Of a stretch of DNA of 64,000 nt, positions 1-8,551 are shown piece after piece. The DNA lies in NCBI GenBank assembly GCA_913058575.1, contig CAJXRF010000002.1, forward strand, positions 82,318 through 146,317, in the 5' to 3' direction. Numbering within the stretch: the stretch's first letter is position 1; every line of letters starts with the position of its first letter. The translations under genes were made by a program, and so were the position numbers. The notes below the pieces were generated by a model. That model saw only the letters and a program-made list of their open reading frames with translations. It had not been told where the DNA came from and searched no databases. The stretch comes from an uncultured Bermanella sp. Lineage in GTDB: Bacteria > Pseudomonadota > Gammaproteobacteria > Pseudomonadales > Oceanobacteraceae.

Positions 1-165
1 CACATCAATCTTAAGAATGGTGAAGTGGGGTCCTTACCGTTAAGCATTAAAGCGTCTGCTTGGGAACTAAAAACCTCGCGAACCGATGTGCAATTTACCG
101 TGACACGAGATGATGGCCTTGAAGTGTCAAAAGAAAGCCGTTTTATCGGGCCTGCCGGCGGCTAG
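1..165 (+). CDS. ccoG: CcoG/FixG C-terminal end (partial)
   Basis: An open frame runs from the first base to a TAG at 163-165. It encodes about 54 residues of a beta-rich domain ending in ESRFIGPAGG. CcoG (FixG/RdxA) is a membrane ferredoxin-like protein needed for cbb3 oxidase copper handling, and its C-terminal Ig-like domain normally ends with a motif of this kind. The call rests mainly on position: the next genes are ccoH, ccoI and ccoS, the usual ccoGHIS order. The 5' part, with its membrane segments and Fe-S cysteines, lies outside the window. Confidence 0.75.
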   Translation, partial: HINLKNGEVGSLPLSIKASAWELKTSRTDVQFTVTRDDGLEVSKESRFIGPAGG

Positions 166-325
166 TATCGTAAGGTTTTTAAGCTTCATTTTTGCTCGAT
201 CTGTATCGGCTCATGCCGTGCAGCTCGAGCGTTAATAATCACCTTGGAATAAGCCTTGTTCTGCCTTAAGGGTGCATATACACTGCCCACCGAAAATTCC
301 TTCATATTGCAGTAGCCACGAATTT

Positions 326-826
326 ATGACTAACGAATCAAACCAAGCCCCGCGAATTTGGTACAAAGAGCCCTACCTGTGGATGCTCGTTGGCTTTCCT
401 GCCGCTTCCATCTTAGCCTGCATGTTTCTTATCTACTTAGCGGTGGGCACAAAAGACACCTTAGTACGTGATAATTACTACAAGGATGGCTTGGCCATTA
501 ATCAAGAATTGGCCTGGGATAAAAAAGCCGTCAACATGGATATTCGCTTAGAAATGACCGTTAAAGGCAATACCGCTCAATTAACGATTATCAATAGCCG
601 GCTGGATCTGCCCAACTCATTGATCATGAAATTTAGCCACCCCACTTTGCAAGAGCTAGACAGAGATTCACTGTTGCAACGCAATGGCCAAGAAAAAACC
701 TATCAAGGGTTCATAGAGAACCTAACTGAGGGTCGCTACTACCTGCAGGTTGAATCTCTTGAGCAGCAATGGCGAGTTCGTAAAGACGACGCCTGGATTA
801 AAAACGGCGTACCGTTAAGCCTTTAA
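326..826 (+). CDS. ccoH: CcoH/FixH family cbb3 oxidase assembly protein
   Basis: 166-residue single-pass membrane protein. Residues about 15-40 form a hydrophobic segment preceded by WYKEPYLWM and followed by the FixH-typical stretch VRDNYYKDGLAINQ. The rest is a periplasmic beta domain. FixH/CcoH works with the CcoI pump during assembly of the cbb3 terminal oxidase. An upstream GTG at 272 would add an 18-residue, Cys- and Pro-rich extension without membrane character, so the ATG at 326 is preferred. It lies six bases upstream of ccoI, which supports one transcript. Confidence 0.88.
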   Translation: MTNESNQAPRIWYKEPYLWMLVGFPAASILACMFLIYLAVGTKDTLVRDNYYKDGLAINQELAWDKKAVNMDIRLEMTVKGNTAQLTIINSRLDLPNSLIMKFSHPTLQELDRDSLLQRNGQEKTYQGFIENLTEGRYYLQVESLEQQWRVRKDDAWIKNGVPLSL

Positions 827-832
827 GCACCC

Positions 833-3226
833 ATGACCGATTGCTATCACTGTGGCGCTGTGGTGCCAAAAAACGTACAAATTAAAATCGATATTCTCGG
901 CAGTAGCCGAGATATGTGCTGCTATGGTTGCAAGGCCGTGGCACAAGCCATTACTCAGGGAGGAGATGAATCTTTTTATCAGTATCGTACCGATACCAGT
1001 ATCACCCCCGAATTCACCCCAAACAGCCTTCCTAGCAGCATTCAACAAGAGCTCGCCCTTTACGACAATGAAGACGTACTGCAAGAAATTTGCGATACCA
1101 CAGAGGACGCTCAACACAGCATTACGCTAATCATAGAAGGCATTACTTGCGCAGCTTGCGCTTGGCTTATTGAAAAACAGCTCAAGCAACTCCCAGGTGT
1201 TTCTCTTGCCAACCTTAATCTTAGCCAACACAGGTTACACATTACCTGGCAACAACAAAGCACCCCATTAAGCGTACTAATTTCCCGAATTTATGCCCTA
1301 GGGTTTAAAGCCCAACCCTATAGCCCTGATGTGGCTCAACAACAATTAGAAAAAGAACAAAAGCAAGCCATTCAGCGTTTAGTGCTAGCGGCTCTTGGCA
1401 CCATGCAGGCCATGATGTTTGCTTTACCTTTATATGTTGGCGATTGGGCTGGGGTATTTGAAAAGTTTGAAACCTATTTTCGTTTTGCCAGCCTAGCCAT
1501 TACCACTCCGGTGGTTCTCTACAGTGCTAGACCCTTTTTTCGAGCGTTCGTAAGAGATCTAAAAACCCGCCACCTCACCATGGACGTACCCGTCTCCATT
1601 GCCATTGGCAGCGCTTATTTGGCCAGTATTTGGTCTACCTTTACCAACGGCGAAGAAGTGTATTTTGATAGTGTGTGCATGTTCACCTTCTTTTTGTTAA
1701 TTGGTCGTTTTTTAGAAACCCGCGCACGCTTAAAAAGTGGTGAAGCTGGTAATCATTTATCCAACTTACTACCACGATCTACTGTCAGGGTTAACTCTTT
1801 AGATCAAAGTGAAGCGGTTATTCCCGTCAGCCAGCTATCTTTAGAAGACTGCATTCGAGTATTGCCCGGAGCCACCATTCCAGCTGACGGCACGATATTC
1901 AAAGGAAATTCGAGTGTTGACGAATCTATAATTAGCGGTGAGTTTCTGCCCATTCAAAAAGGCCCTGGGGACTTAGTCTTAGGGGGAAGCTTGAACGTTG
2001 AAAACCCCGTGATAGTCAAAGTGAGCGCCTTAGATAAAGACATGCAAATTAGCACCATCATGTCGCTTATTGATCGCGCCGCCCAAGACAAACCGAAAAT
2101 TGCTCAACTGGCCGATGAAATTGCCCAATATTTTGTGGCTGCGGTACTGATAATGTCTAGCTTAGTATTTGTTAGCTGGTATTTCATCGATAGTGACAAG
2201 GCCTTTTGGGTGACGCTATCTGTGCTGGTGGCCACCTGCCCCTGTGCCCTGTCTTTGGCCACCCCAACCGCATTAACTGCCGCCACAGGGGCATTAAGGC
2301 GCCATGGCATCTTAATTACACGCGGCCACGTCCTAGAGACTCTTACCCGCAGCAAACGCATGGTGTTTGATAAAACCGGCACCTTAACGCTTGGCAAGCT
2401 AAACATTGAAAAAATTGAAGTTTTACACGGCACAAAAGATAACGCCCTGCAATTAGCGGCCAGTTTAGAGGCTCATAGCCAACATCCCATTGCCAGTGCT
2501 TTTAAATACCCTCAACTACTGGAGGTTAGTCACCTCAATGCAGAATTAGGCCAAGGCCTTAGCGGCCAAATAAACCAGCTCACGTACAAAATTGGCTTAG
2601 CCTCATTTGCCTTCAGTGAATCACTGACCCCCCCTGATAATCGCCACTGGATTTTGCTAGCCGATCAACACCAAGCCATTGCTTGGTTTTTATTAAGTGA
2701 CCAAATTAGAGCCGACACGCCAGCTGCCGTAGAAGAAATTAAACATCTTAATTTAAGCTGCGAAATTCTCAGCGGCGATCACAGCGAGCAAGTAACACTC
2801 ATCGCTGAGCAGCTAAAAGTAGACAAAGTACAAGGAGGCATAAGCCCTGCTGGTAAACTGGCCTATATTCAAAACCTGCCCCCTGAAGAAGCTACCGTGA
2901 TGGTAGGCGATGGCATTAATGACGTACCGGTATTGGCGCAAGCCCCTGTGTCTATTGCCATGGGATCGGCCAGTGATTTGGCAAAAAACCATGCCGATGT
3001 AATACTGATTAGCAACCAAATTAAGCACCTCCCCATATTAATAAGGCAAGCCAGACGCAGCGCTAAAATTATCAAGCAAAACCTTTTCTGGGCTTTAATA
3101 TATAATGGCAGCATATTACCACTGGCTGCATTGGGGCTAATTCCTCCATACGCTGCCGCCATTGGCATGTCGGCCAGTTCATTGGTGGTGGTATTTAACG
3201 CTTTGCGCCTGAACACTGTGCGCTAA
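833..3226 (+). CDS. ccoI: CcoI/FixI copper-translocating P1B-type ATPase
   Basis: 797 residues. The N-terminus holds a Cys-rich CYHCG...CCYGC module, then a heavy-metal-associated domain with GITCAACAW near residue 105. A multi-helix membrane core carries the CPC ion-binding motif (TCPCALSLA), followed by the phosphorylation motif DKTGTLT, the nucleotide-binding HP motif (SQHPIA) and the hinge MVGDGINDVP. Length and motif order fit FixI/CcoI, which exports copper for the CuB site of cbb3 oxidase, rather than bulk-detoxification CopA. It is flanked by ccoH and ccoS. No key residue is missing. Confidence 0.95.
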   Translation: MTDCYHCGAVVPKNVQIKIDILGSSRDMCCYGCKAVAQAITQGGDESFYQYRTDTSITPEFTPNSLPSSIQQELALYDNEDVLQEICDTTEDAQHSITLIIEGITCAACAWLIEKQLKQLPGVSLANLNLSQHRLHITWQQQSTPLSVLISRIYALGFKAQPYSPDVAQQQLEKEQKQAIQRLVLAALGTMQAMMFALPLYVGDWAGVFEKFETYFRFASLAITTPVVLYSARPFFRAFVRDLKTRHLTMDVPVSIAIGSAYLASIWSTFTNGEEVYFDSVCMFTFFLLIGRFLETRARLKSGEAGNHLSNLLPRSTVRVNSLDQSEAVIPVSQLSLEDCIRVLPGATIPADGTIFKGNSSVDESIISGEFLPIQKGPGDLVLGGSLNVENPVIVKVSALDKDMQISTIMSLIDRAAQDKPKIAQLADEIAQYFVAAVLIMSSLVFVSWYFIDSDKAFWVTLSVLVATCPCALSLATPTALTAATGALRRHGILITRGHVLETLTRSKRMVFDKTGTLTLGKLNIEKIEVLHGTKDNALQLAASLEAHSQHPIASAFKYPQLLEVSHLNAELGQGLSGQINQLTYKIGLASFAFSESLTPPDNRHWILLADQHQAIAWFLLSDQIRADTPAAVEEIKHLNLSCEILSGDHSEQVTLIAEQLKVDKVQGGISPAGKLAYIQNLPPEEATVMVGDGINDVPVLAQAPVSIAMGSASDLAKNHADVILISNQIKHLPILIRQARRSAKIIKQNLFWALIYNGSILPLAALGLIPPYAAAIGMSASSLVVVFNALRLNTVR

Positions 3227-3245
3227 ATATTTTTTAAGAGTCCTT

Positions 3246-3440
3246 ATGGAAATAATTTTCATTACCATTCCAGTTACACTGCTATTCATCGCAACGGCGG
3301 CGGCTATCTTTTTCTGGGCCAGTAAAGGCGGTCAATTTGACGATCTAGATAGCCCTGCCCATAGAATTTTATTCGATGACGATGTCCAGCCTAAAAAACC
3401 ACAAGACACCCCTGAAAAGACAGACGAAAAACCCCTATGA
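3246..3440 (+). CDS. ccoS: CcoS/FixS cbb3 oxidase maturation protein
   Basis: 64 residues: an N-terminal membrane helix (about residues 3-27) followed by the CcoS signature WASKGGQFDDLDSPAHRILFDDD and a charged tail. CcoS is required for loading haem b and CuB into the cbb3 catalytic subunit. It starts 19 bases after ccoI, with a GAG-type ribosome site. Its stop overlaps the start of the next gene (ATGA, 3437-3440), so translation of the two is probably coupled. Confidence 0.93.
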   Translation: MEIIFITIPVTLLFIATAAAIFFWASKGGQFDDLDSPAHRILFDDDVQPKKPQDTPEKTDEKPL

Positions 3441-4093
3441 ACGAACCCCTCTCCTTCTTAAGTGCTTGGCTCTTAGGTTTCTTAGGGAGTGTTCATTGCA
3501 TGGGAATGTGCGGTGGCATTGTTGGTGCTCTATCCCTTAACACCCAATCAAAGAACATTTCAGTGCATTTAAGCTATCACCTAGGCCGTATTACCACCTA
3601 TGCTCTATTAGGATTTATTGTGGGCTTAGCGGGTCTTTGGCTTGCTTCTACCCATAGCTACGTAGGCCAAGTACTGCGTATCCTATCAGGGGTAATGCTT
3701 ATACTCATGGGGGGGTATGTATTAGGTAACACTCATTTGCTACTGTGGTTCGAGACAAAAGGCGGCGGTCTTTGGCAAAAAGTTCAGCCTCTGAGTAAAG
3801 GCTTATTGCCTGTAAAATCGGCTAAGCAAGGCCTATTATTAGGTTTGTTATGGGGCCTTCTACCTTGCGGGTTAATTTACAGTACGCTTAGTTGGGCTAT
3901 GGTCACTGCTAACCCATGGCATTCCGCTGGATTAATGGCCATGTTTGGACTAGGTAATTTACCGGCTCTGCTGAGTTTTTCTGCCTTTGCCCAGCAGCTA
4001 AACCGATTAAAGCAAACTGTATGGGTAAGACGGTTGTTAGCAACGTTAATTATCTCATTTGGCATTTGGACCATTATTGCCAGCTTGATCTAA
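3437..4093 (+). CDS. Sulfite exporter TauE/SafE family (UreH-domain) membrane protein
   Basis: 218 residues with about six hydrophobic helices. The N-terminal GFLGSVHCMGMCGGIVGAL is the conserved Cys/Met-rich signature of the small TauE/SafE-like proteins placed at the end of ccoGHIS clusters, and a second Gly-Leu-Pro-Cys-Gly motif (WGLLPCGLIYS) lies near residue 145. In this context it is more likely to take part in metal or thiol handling for cbb3 assembly than to export sulfite. That role is inferred from position. It overlaps ccoS by four bases. Confidence 0.85.
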   Translation: MNEPLSFLSAWLLGFLGSVHCMGMCGGIVGALSLNTQSKNISVHLSYHLGRITTYALLGFIVGLAGLWLASTHSYVGQVLRILSGVMLILMGGYVLGNTHLLLWFETKGGGLWQKVQPLSKGLLPVKSAKQGLLLGLLWGLLPCGLIYSTLSWAMVTANPWHSAGLMAMFGLGNLPALLSFSAFAQQLNRLKQTVWVRRLLATLIISFGIWTIIASLI

Positions 4094-4101
4094 TTCGAAA
4101 A

Positions 4102-4115
4102 TTGACATAGATCAA
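4102..4115. promoter_or_regulatory. FNR/Anr binding site upstream of fnr
   Basis: TTGACATAGATCAA matches the FNR/Anr consensus TTGAT-N4-ATCAA at nine of ten defined bases. It sits just after the ccoS-TauE/SafE operon and upstream of the fnr promoter, so it probably mediates autoregulation. Its centre is about 70 bases upstream of the predicted transcript start. Confidence 0.7.
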
Positions 4116-4143
4116 TATTTGAATTTAAGATGCCTGAGAAATG

Positions 4144-4172
4144 TTGACACGGGTCATGCTTTTTACCAGTAT
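4144..4172 (+). promoter_or_regulatory. Sigma-70-type promoter of fnr
   Basis: A -35 TTGACA (4144-4149) is separated by 17 bases from a -10 CAGTAT (4167-4172). The segment TTGACACGGGTCAT, which overlaps the -35, also resembles a degenerate FNR dyad, so a second, weaker regulator site may overlap the promoter. The predicted start is near 4179, about 40 bases before the fnr ATG. Confidence 0.6.
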
Positions 4173-4220
4173 GCCGCTCGCTAACCCTTGTGCAAATACG
4201 CTGCGAATAAGGAACACTTC

Positions 4221-4997
4221 ATGACGCCACAAAAGAAAGTTTTGGATTTCATTGGCTCTTCAAAGGCCACCAAAACCCATTGCAGTACTTGCAGCTTAAA
4301 CGCCCTTTGTTTACCCATTGCTCTTGAAGATGATGACCTAGATACGTTAGATAAGGTAATAAAGCGTGGTCGCCCCATTCAAAAGGGTGAAATGCTTTTT
4401 AAGCAAGGTGATGACTTTCACGCTATTTACGCCATTCGCACCGGCGCCATCAAAAGCTTTACGGTTGCCCCCAGTGGCGAAGAACAAATTACCGGCTTTC
4501 ATCTTGCTTCTGAAATAACTGGATTATCAGGGTACTCTGAAGATGTTTATCCTCTTTCCGCTAAAGCGTTAGAAACCACCACAGTATGCGAACTCCCTCT
4601 GGATAAACTGGAAGTACTTTGTGATGAAATTTCTGGTTTACGCAAACAAATCATGCGAAACATGGGCAGTGAAATTCGCCAAGACCAACAAATGATGCTT
4701 CAGCTTTCTAAAAAAAGTGCCGATGAACGCCTCGCCTATTTTTTACTGGAGTTAAGCGGACGCTTCGAAAGACGCGGCTTTTCACCTAAGTCGTTTAGGC
4801 TGTCCATGTCACGCGTTGATATTAGTAATTACTTAGGCTTAGCGGTAGAAACTGTTAGTCGTATTTTCACTCGATTCCAAAAAAATGAACTCATCGCTAC
4901 CGAAGGCAAAGAGATTACTATTTTAAATATGCAAGAACTGAACAGTCTTGCAGGTAACCCTAACTTAAATTCCGAGTGTGTTGCTCAACACCAATAG
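4221..4997 (+). CDS. fnr: FNR/Anr oxygen-sensing transcription regulator
   Basis: 258 residues, CRP/FNR fold. The N-terminal cysteines C21, C24 and C30 (HCSTCSLNALC), plus a later cysteine in TTTVCELP, match the four ligands of the oxygen-labile 4Fe-4S cluster of FNR/Anr. The effector domain is followed by a C-terminal helix-turn-helix with LGLAVETVSRIFTRFQ, whose E-SR residues read the FNR half-site. AAGGAA at 4209-4214 fixes the start at 4221; an in-frame extension to 4188 lacks support. Its position next to cbb3 genes and ttcA is typical of gammaproteobacteria. Confidence 0.95.
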   Translation: MTPQKKVLDFIGSSKATKTHCSTCSLNALCLPIALEDDDLDTLDKVIKRGRPIQKGEMLFKQGDDFHAIYAIRTGAIKSFTVAPSGEEQITGFHLASEITGLSGYSEDVYPLSAKALETTTVCELPLDKLEVLCDEISGLRKQIMRNMGSEIRQDQQMMLQLSKKSADERLAYFLLELSGRFERRGFSPKSFRLSMSRVDISNYLGLAVETVSRIFTRFQKNELIATEGKEITILNMQELNSLAGNPNLNSECVAQHQ

Positions 4998-5018
4998 CCT
5001 TTGATACCACCTCGCCAC

Positions 5019-5056
5019 AAAAACCAAAGCATCGCCCTGCCATAGCTTTGGTTTTA
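5019..5056 (+). terminator. Terminator after fnr
   Basis: A perfect 11-bp inverted repeat, AAAACCAAAGC (5020-5030) and GCTTTGGTTTT (5045-5055), with a 14-base loop. It ends in a T run and lies about 22 bases after the fnr stop. Confidence 0.7.
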
Positions 5057-5214
5057 ATTCAAGACTTTATTTTGCATTTTCTTTTTAAGCATCTAAGATT
5101 TAATAACAAAGGATCAATTAAGATATTTTCAGCCATCGGTGCGTTTCATATTCCCTGACTGAATCACGATTTTGAGTTTTCAAAACTTAAAGAAATTGAA
5201 AAGGAACAAGGTAA

Positions 5215-5709
5215 ATGGGAATTTGCCCCAGCGAGCTACAACACTTAGTGATTCGCCCTACACTTGAATATTTAGGCGAGTATTCACAGGCCGCACAAAC
5301 CTTATTAATGGCCACCGCCGCAGTGGAATCGGAATTAGGTTTCCACCTTAAAAATGACCACGGTGGTCACGGGCTAGGGGTTTATCAAATTAGCCCCAGA
5401 AGCCACCAAATAATTTGGGACCAATACTTAGCAAAGGATCCTGATATGGCCAGTAAAGTACGTGGCCTTGCCAGCCAACATGAATTTTTAATTCAACCAC
5501 ACCTAGAACTCACCACAAACCTCAGATACGCCACCGCCATCGCTTGGATGACCTATAAGCGTAAGCAAAAATCCCTGCCTAAATCTGACGATATTCTGGC
5601 CATGGCCAAGTATTGGCGTCGGCATTTTCACAGCCGCCCCACCCACAGCCTAGACACCTTTATTGAGCGCTACCATAGATTAATTCAGGCCCATGACATT
5701 GCAGCCTAA
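5215..5709 (+). CDS. Lysozyme/lytic-transglycosylase-like protein
   Basis: 164 residues, no signal peptide or membrane helix. The stretch LLMATAAVESELGF (catalytic-type Glu) followed by GGHGLGVYQISPRSH resembles the Glu and GLMQI-like motifs of SLT/phage-lysozyme folds, and a later AIAWM segment fits the fold. The call is by motif only and the substrate is unknown. A strong AAGGAACAAGG sits just before the ATG. The gene stands alone between the terminators of fnr and upstream of ttcA. The absence of an export signal is odd for a peptidoglycan enzyme and resembles phage-derived proteins. Confidence 0.55.
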   Translation: MGICPSELQHLVIRPTLEYLGEYSQAAQTLLMATAAVESELGFHLKNDHGGHGLGVYQISPRSHQIIWDQYLAKDPDMASKVRGLASQHEFLIQPHLELTTNLRYATAIAWMTYKRKQKSLPKSDDILAMAKYWRRHFHSRPTHSLDTFIERYHRLIQAHDIAA

Positions 5710-5711
5710 CC

Positions 5712-5737
5712 GCAGCCCTGAAGCAATTCAGGGCTGC
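5712..5737 (+). terminator. Hairpin after the lysozyme-like gene
   Basis: A perfect 11-bp stem, GCAGCCCTGAA and TTCAGGGCTGC, with a GCAA tetraloop directly after the stop codon. No T run follows, so it may be a weak terminator or an mRNA-stabilising hairpin. Confidence 0.5.
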
Positions 5738-5859
5738 ACCCAAGTGACTCCGGCATCGTTAATTGGCTAATTTGAGCTGTGGCTTTATAAAAATAGGATA
5801 TTGTCTAAGATTTACGCTAAAATCCCGCCCTTTCAAGATCATTCCGAGCAGTAAAGAGC

Positions 5860-6822
5860 ATGGTTCAATTCGTCGACGCCACCCAAATTCAAGATACCGA
5901 ATCCAATCTAAAAGACCAAAAGACGGAATTTAACAAATTGCATAAGCGCATTCGCCGAGATACTGGCCGTGCGGTAAGTGATTTCAACATGATCGAAGAT
6001 GGCGATCGTATTATGGTTTGCCTCTCTGGTGGCAAAGACAGCTACACCATGCTGGACATACTGCTTAGCCTTCAAAAAAGTGCTCCTATTAAATTTGAGT
6101 TAGTGGCCGTTAACCTTGACCAAAAACAACCGGGCTTCCCTGAACATATTTTGCCTAGCTATCTTGATAAATTAGGCATTGAATATTACATCATCAACCG
6201 TGATACCTATTCTGTGGTAAAACAAAAAGTCCCTGAAGGGCGCACCACATGCGGTTTATGTTCACGACTACGCCGAGGCACGCTTTATGCGTTTGCTGAA
6301 GACATCGGCGCTAACAAAGTGGCACTTGGACACCATAGAGACGACATTGTTGAGACCATGTTTTTAAACATGTTTTATGGGTCGCGCTTGGCCTCCATGC
6401 CTCCTAAGCTTTTATCAAACGATAAACGTAATGTACTGATTCGCCCGCTAGCCTATTGCAAAGAAAGCGATATTGAAAAATTCGCACAGCACATGCAATA
6501 CCCCGTCATTCCATGCAACCTATGCGGCAGCCAAGAAAATTTACAACGCCAGAATATTAAAGCCATGCTGAATCAATGGGAATTAGAAACCCCAGGGCGC
6601 GTACAAAATATTTTCAATTCCATGCAGAATGTGGCCCCTTCCCAGCTAGCCGATACTCAGTTATTTGACTTTGAAAGTTTAACGGTAGACCGAAATGCTG
6701 AGCGTGAAGAATATGAGTACGCTGATGCTCAGTTTATTGAAGGTATCGGAGAATTTGCTCAGAAAAAACCAACACTAAAAGACAACAATTTAATTGATGC
6801 GCTTAACTTAAGCATTGATTAA
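5860..6822 (+). CDS. ttcA: tRNA 2-thiocytidine biosynthesis protein TtcA
   Basis: 320 residues. The PP-loop ATPase motif [11 protein letters not shown] lies near residue 55, and the CxxC pairs CGLC (near 127) and CNLC (near 218) are the Fe-S/thiolation cysteines of TtcA, which thiolates C32 of several tRNAs. The N-terminal [25 protein letters not shown] is family-typical. Its closeness to fnr is a common gammaproteobacterial arrangement. A possible promoter (TTGAGC at 5772, TAGGAT at 5794) precedes it. It converges on the next gene with five bases between stops. Confidence 0.95.
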   Translation: MVQFVDATQIQDTESNLKDQKTEFNKLHKRIRRDTGRAVSDFNMIEDGDRIMVCLSGGKDSYTMLDILLSLQKSAPIKFELVAVNLDQKQPGFPEHILPSYLDKLGIEYYIINRDTYSVVKQKVPEGRTTCGLCSRLRRGTLYAFAEDIGANKVALGHHRDDIVETMFLNMFYGSRLASMPPKLLSNDKRNVLIRPLAYCKESDIEKFAQHMQYPVIPCNLCGSQENLQRQNIKAMLNQWELETPGRVQNIFNSMQNVAPSQLADTQLFDFESLTVDRNAEREEYEYADAQFIEGIGEFAQKKPTLKDNNLIDALNLSID

Positions 6823-6827
6823 AAAGT

Positions 6828-7319
6828 CTATTCAAATTGGCACGTATATAAGCCCACGTTTTGCACCTGTATTATCACGCGAGACTGCGTTTTATCGTGC
6901 TGATTTTCAAGCCCCAAGACGATTTGGCGATTCTTTTCGCCTTTTTCACGGCGTATAAATGTGGTTTTAAAGTTGGCCATTTGTTGAATTTCAGAAATTT
7001 GCACTGTGCTTTTTATCTCTTTTGGCCCTTTTTTATCCCAGACAATCCATTGTAAAAACACATCATCTCGGCGGCTGGTACGAGTAATGACTAAACGAAC
7101 CTGCCCCGACTGACGGCCTTTTTTCCAGTTTCCCATGCCCTTCACATCGTAAATCACAGGGTCTAACTTGTAGACGGTCGAGATGAATTCACTGCCCTTG
7201 GCAGGCTGTGCCTCAATTCCCAGTGAAACACACAGCAGCATGACACAAGCAGTTCCCAACCAGGTTGCTCTGAACCTTAATACCCGCAGCATACAGCTTC
7301 CTTTGACAGCTTTACCCAT
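6828..7319 (-). CDS. Hypothetical exported protein
   Basis: 163 residues I do not recognise. A basic N-terminus and hydrophobic stretch (about residues 18-37, ending IEAQPAKG) look like a signal peptide, so the mature protein is probably periplasmic. The rest is Lys- and Arg-rich and predicted mainly beta, with one Cys near the C-terminus. An internal ATG at 7292 (MLRVLRF) is an alternative start and leaves a more standard signal peptide. It is convergent with ttcA and divergent from greB. No function is claimed. Confidence 0.6.
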   Translation of the reverse strand: MGKAVKGSCMLRVLRFRATWLGTACVMLLCVSLGIEAQPAKGSEFISTVYKLDPVIYDVKGMGNWKKGRQSGQVRLVITRTSRRDDVFLQWIVWDKKGPKEIKSTVQISEIQQMANFKTTFIRREKGEKNRQIVLGLENQHDKTQSRVIIQVQNVGLYTCQFE

Positions 7320-7445
7320 TCTTATAGTCTAGTTGATGAAATATGAAATGCTGAATCAGGTAAATTTCAAGCTGTACTCTGGTAGAATTCCTTCCGCTTA
7401 CTTAAAGTACCTGTAAGATCATTCTTATCTCTATATTAGGCTCAT

Positions 7446-7919
7446 ATGAAAACTAAACTCATCACCCGTGACGGCCATGCCGCCCTTACTGAAGAGTTAA
7501 ATCATTTATGGAAAGTAGAGCGCCCTGAAATCACCCGAAAAGTAACGTGGGCGGCAAGCCTTGGGGATCGATCTGAAAATGCCGATTACAAATACAACAA
7601 GCAAAAACTACGAGAAATAGACCGACGCGTACGTTATTTAAGTAAATGCCTAGAAGAACTAAAGGTCATAGATCATGCCCCAGAGCAAAATGGAAAGGTT
7701 TTTTTTGGGGCCTATGTGGACGTGGAAAGTGAATCCGGTGAAACAAACAGTTTTAGAATAGTGGGGCCCGATGAAATTTACGGTCCGGAGGGTAACATTT
7801 CTATCGACTCTCCCATGGCCCGTGCTTTACTTGCTAAACAAGTGGATGACCAAGCTGTAGTGAAAACTCCCACTGGCGATCAAATCTGGTACATCACCCA
7901 TATTCGTTACACCTGCTAG
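7446..7919 (+). CDS. greB: Transcription elongation factor GreB
   Basis: 157 residues, the usual Gre length. The N-terminal coiled coil carries the GreB-type opening KTKLITRDGHAALTEELNHLW and the loop GDRSENADYKYNKQKLREIDRR, whose acidic DRSENADY tip enters the polymerase secondary channel to stimulate cleavage of backtracked RNA. A C-terminal FKBP-like domain follows (VGPDEIYGPEGNISIDSPMA). The KQKLREIDRRVRYL form assigns it to GreB rather than GreA. It is transcribed alone, away from the upstream exported protein. Confidence 0.95.
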   Translation: MKTKLITRDGHAALTEELNHLWKVERPEITRKVTWAASLGDRSENADYKYNKQKLREIDRRVRYLSKCLEELKVIDHAPEQNGKVFFGAYVDVESESGETNSFRIVGPDEIYGPEGNISIDSPMARALLAKQVDDQAVVKTPTGDQIWYITHIRYTC

Positions 7920-7960
7920 TCTTTACATAACCCATTAACTTTCATGGCCAAACCACTAGC

Positions 7961-8551
7961 ATGTTCAATTTTGATCTCAGCCACGACATTGAGCAGTATT
8001 TACTTAGTCACCCCAGCACTAAAGAATATGAAGTCATTGGGCATTTGCAATCCATCGGCCGGATACCTTCAGAATCACTGCAGCAACCTCTGTCTTTATT
8101 TCGGTGCCACTTTCTTATTTTTAATGCTTTATATCGTCTTCAGTACCGAACCCATCAACACCAAGAGTATCAGCTCAATATTTCTAGTTTACGCATTGAA
8201 CTGTCCCCCTACCCTGGCGCTTACGACTCAATTGAGAAAACACTTAATCATCACGATCCCCTTGCACTATTTTACACTGACCTTGCACAACTGAATCAAA
8301 CGAAAGAGCAAGATGTAAGGCGATTACTAAACAGTTTTTGGGAAGAGTTTCTTTGCCCGCAGCGCAAGCATAAAGCCTTTGCTACCTTAGAGCTGGATAC
8401 TCAAACAATGAACAAAATTGACTTTCCCATCATTAAAAAGCAGTATCGCCGACTAATCATGAAACACCACCCAGATCGCGGCGGCAGCAGCGAGCAAATG
8501 ATCGAGATTCATCAGGCCATGCAATGCTTAGAACAGTATTATCATTCTTAA
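7961..8551 (+). CDS. DnaJ-related co-chaperone-like protein
   Basis: 196 residues. Residues about 1-130 resemble the N-terminal domain of DnaJ-related proteins of gammaproteobacteria. The C-terminal 55 residues form a J domain with the HPD tripeptide (IMKHHPDRGGSSEQM) that stimulates Hsp70 ATPase. Zinc-finger and substrate domains of true DnaJ are absent. The gene overlaps the following deacetylase gene by 28 bases. Its client protein is unknown. Confidence 0.85.
   Translation: MFNFDLSHDIEQYLLSHPSTKEYEVIGHLQSIGRIPSESLQQPLSLFRCHFLIFNALYRLQYRTHQHQEYQLNISSLRIELSPYPGAYDSIEKTLNHHDPLALFYTDLAQLNQTKEQDVRRLLNSFWEEFLCPQRKHKAFATLELDTQTMNKIDFPIIKKQYRRLIMKHHPDRGGSSEQMIEIHQAMQCLEQYYHS

Noticed and set aside
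4976..5158. 60-codon plus-strand frame overlapping the end of fnr
   Set aside because: It spans the terminator hairpin and has no ribosome site or recognisable motif; read as a chance frame.
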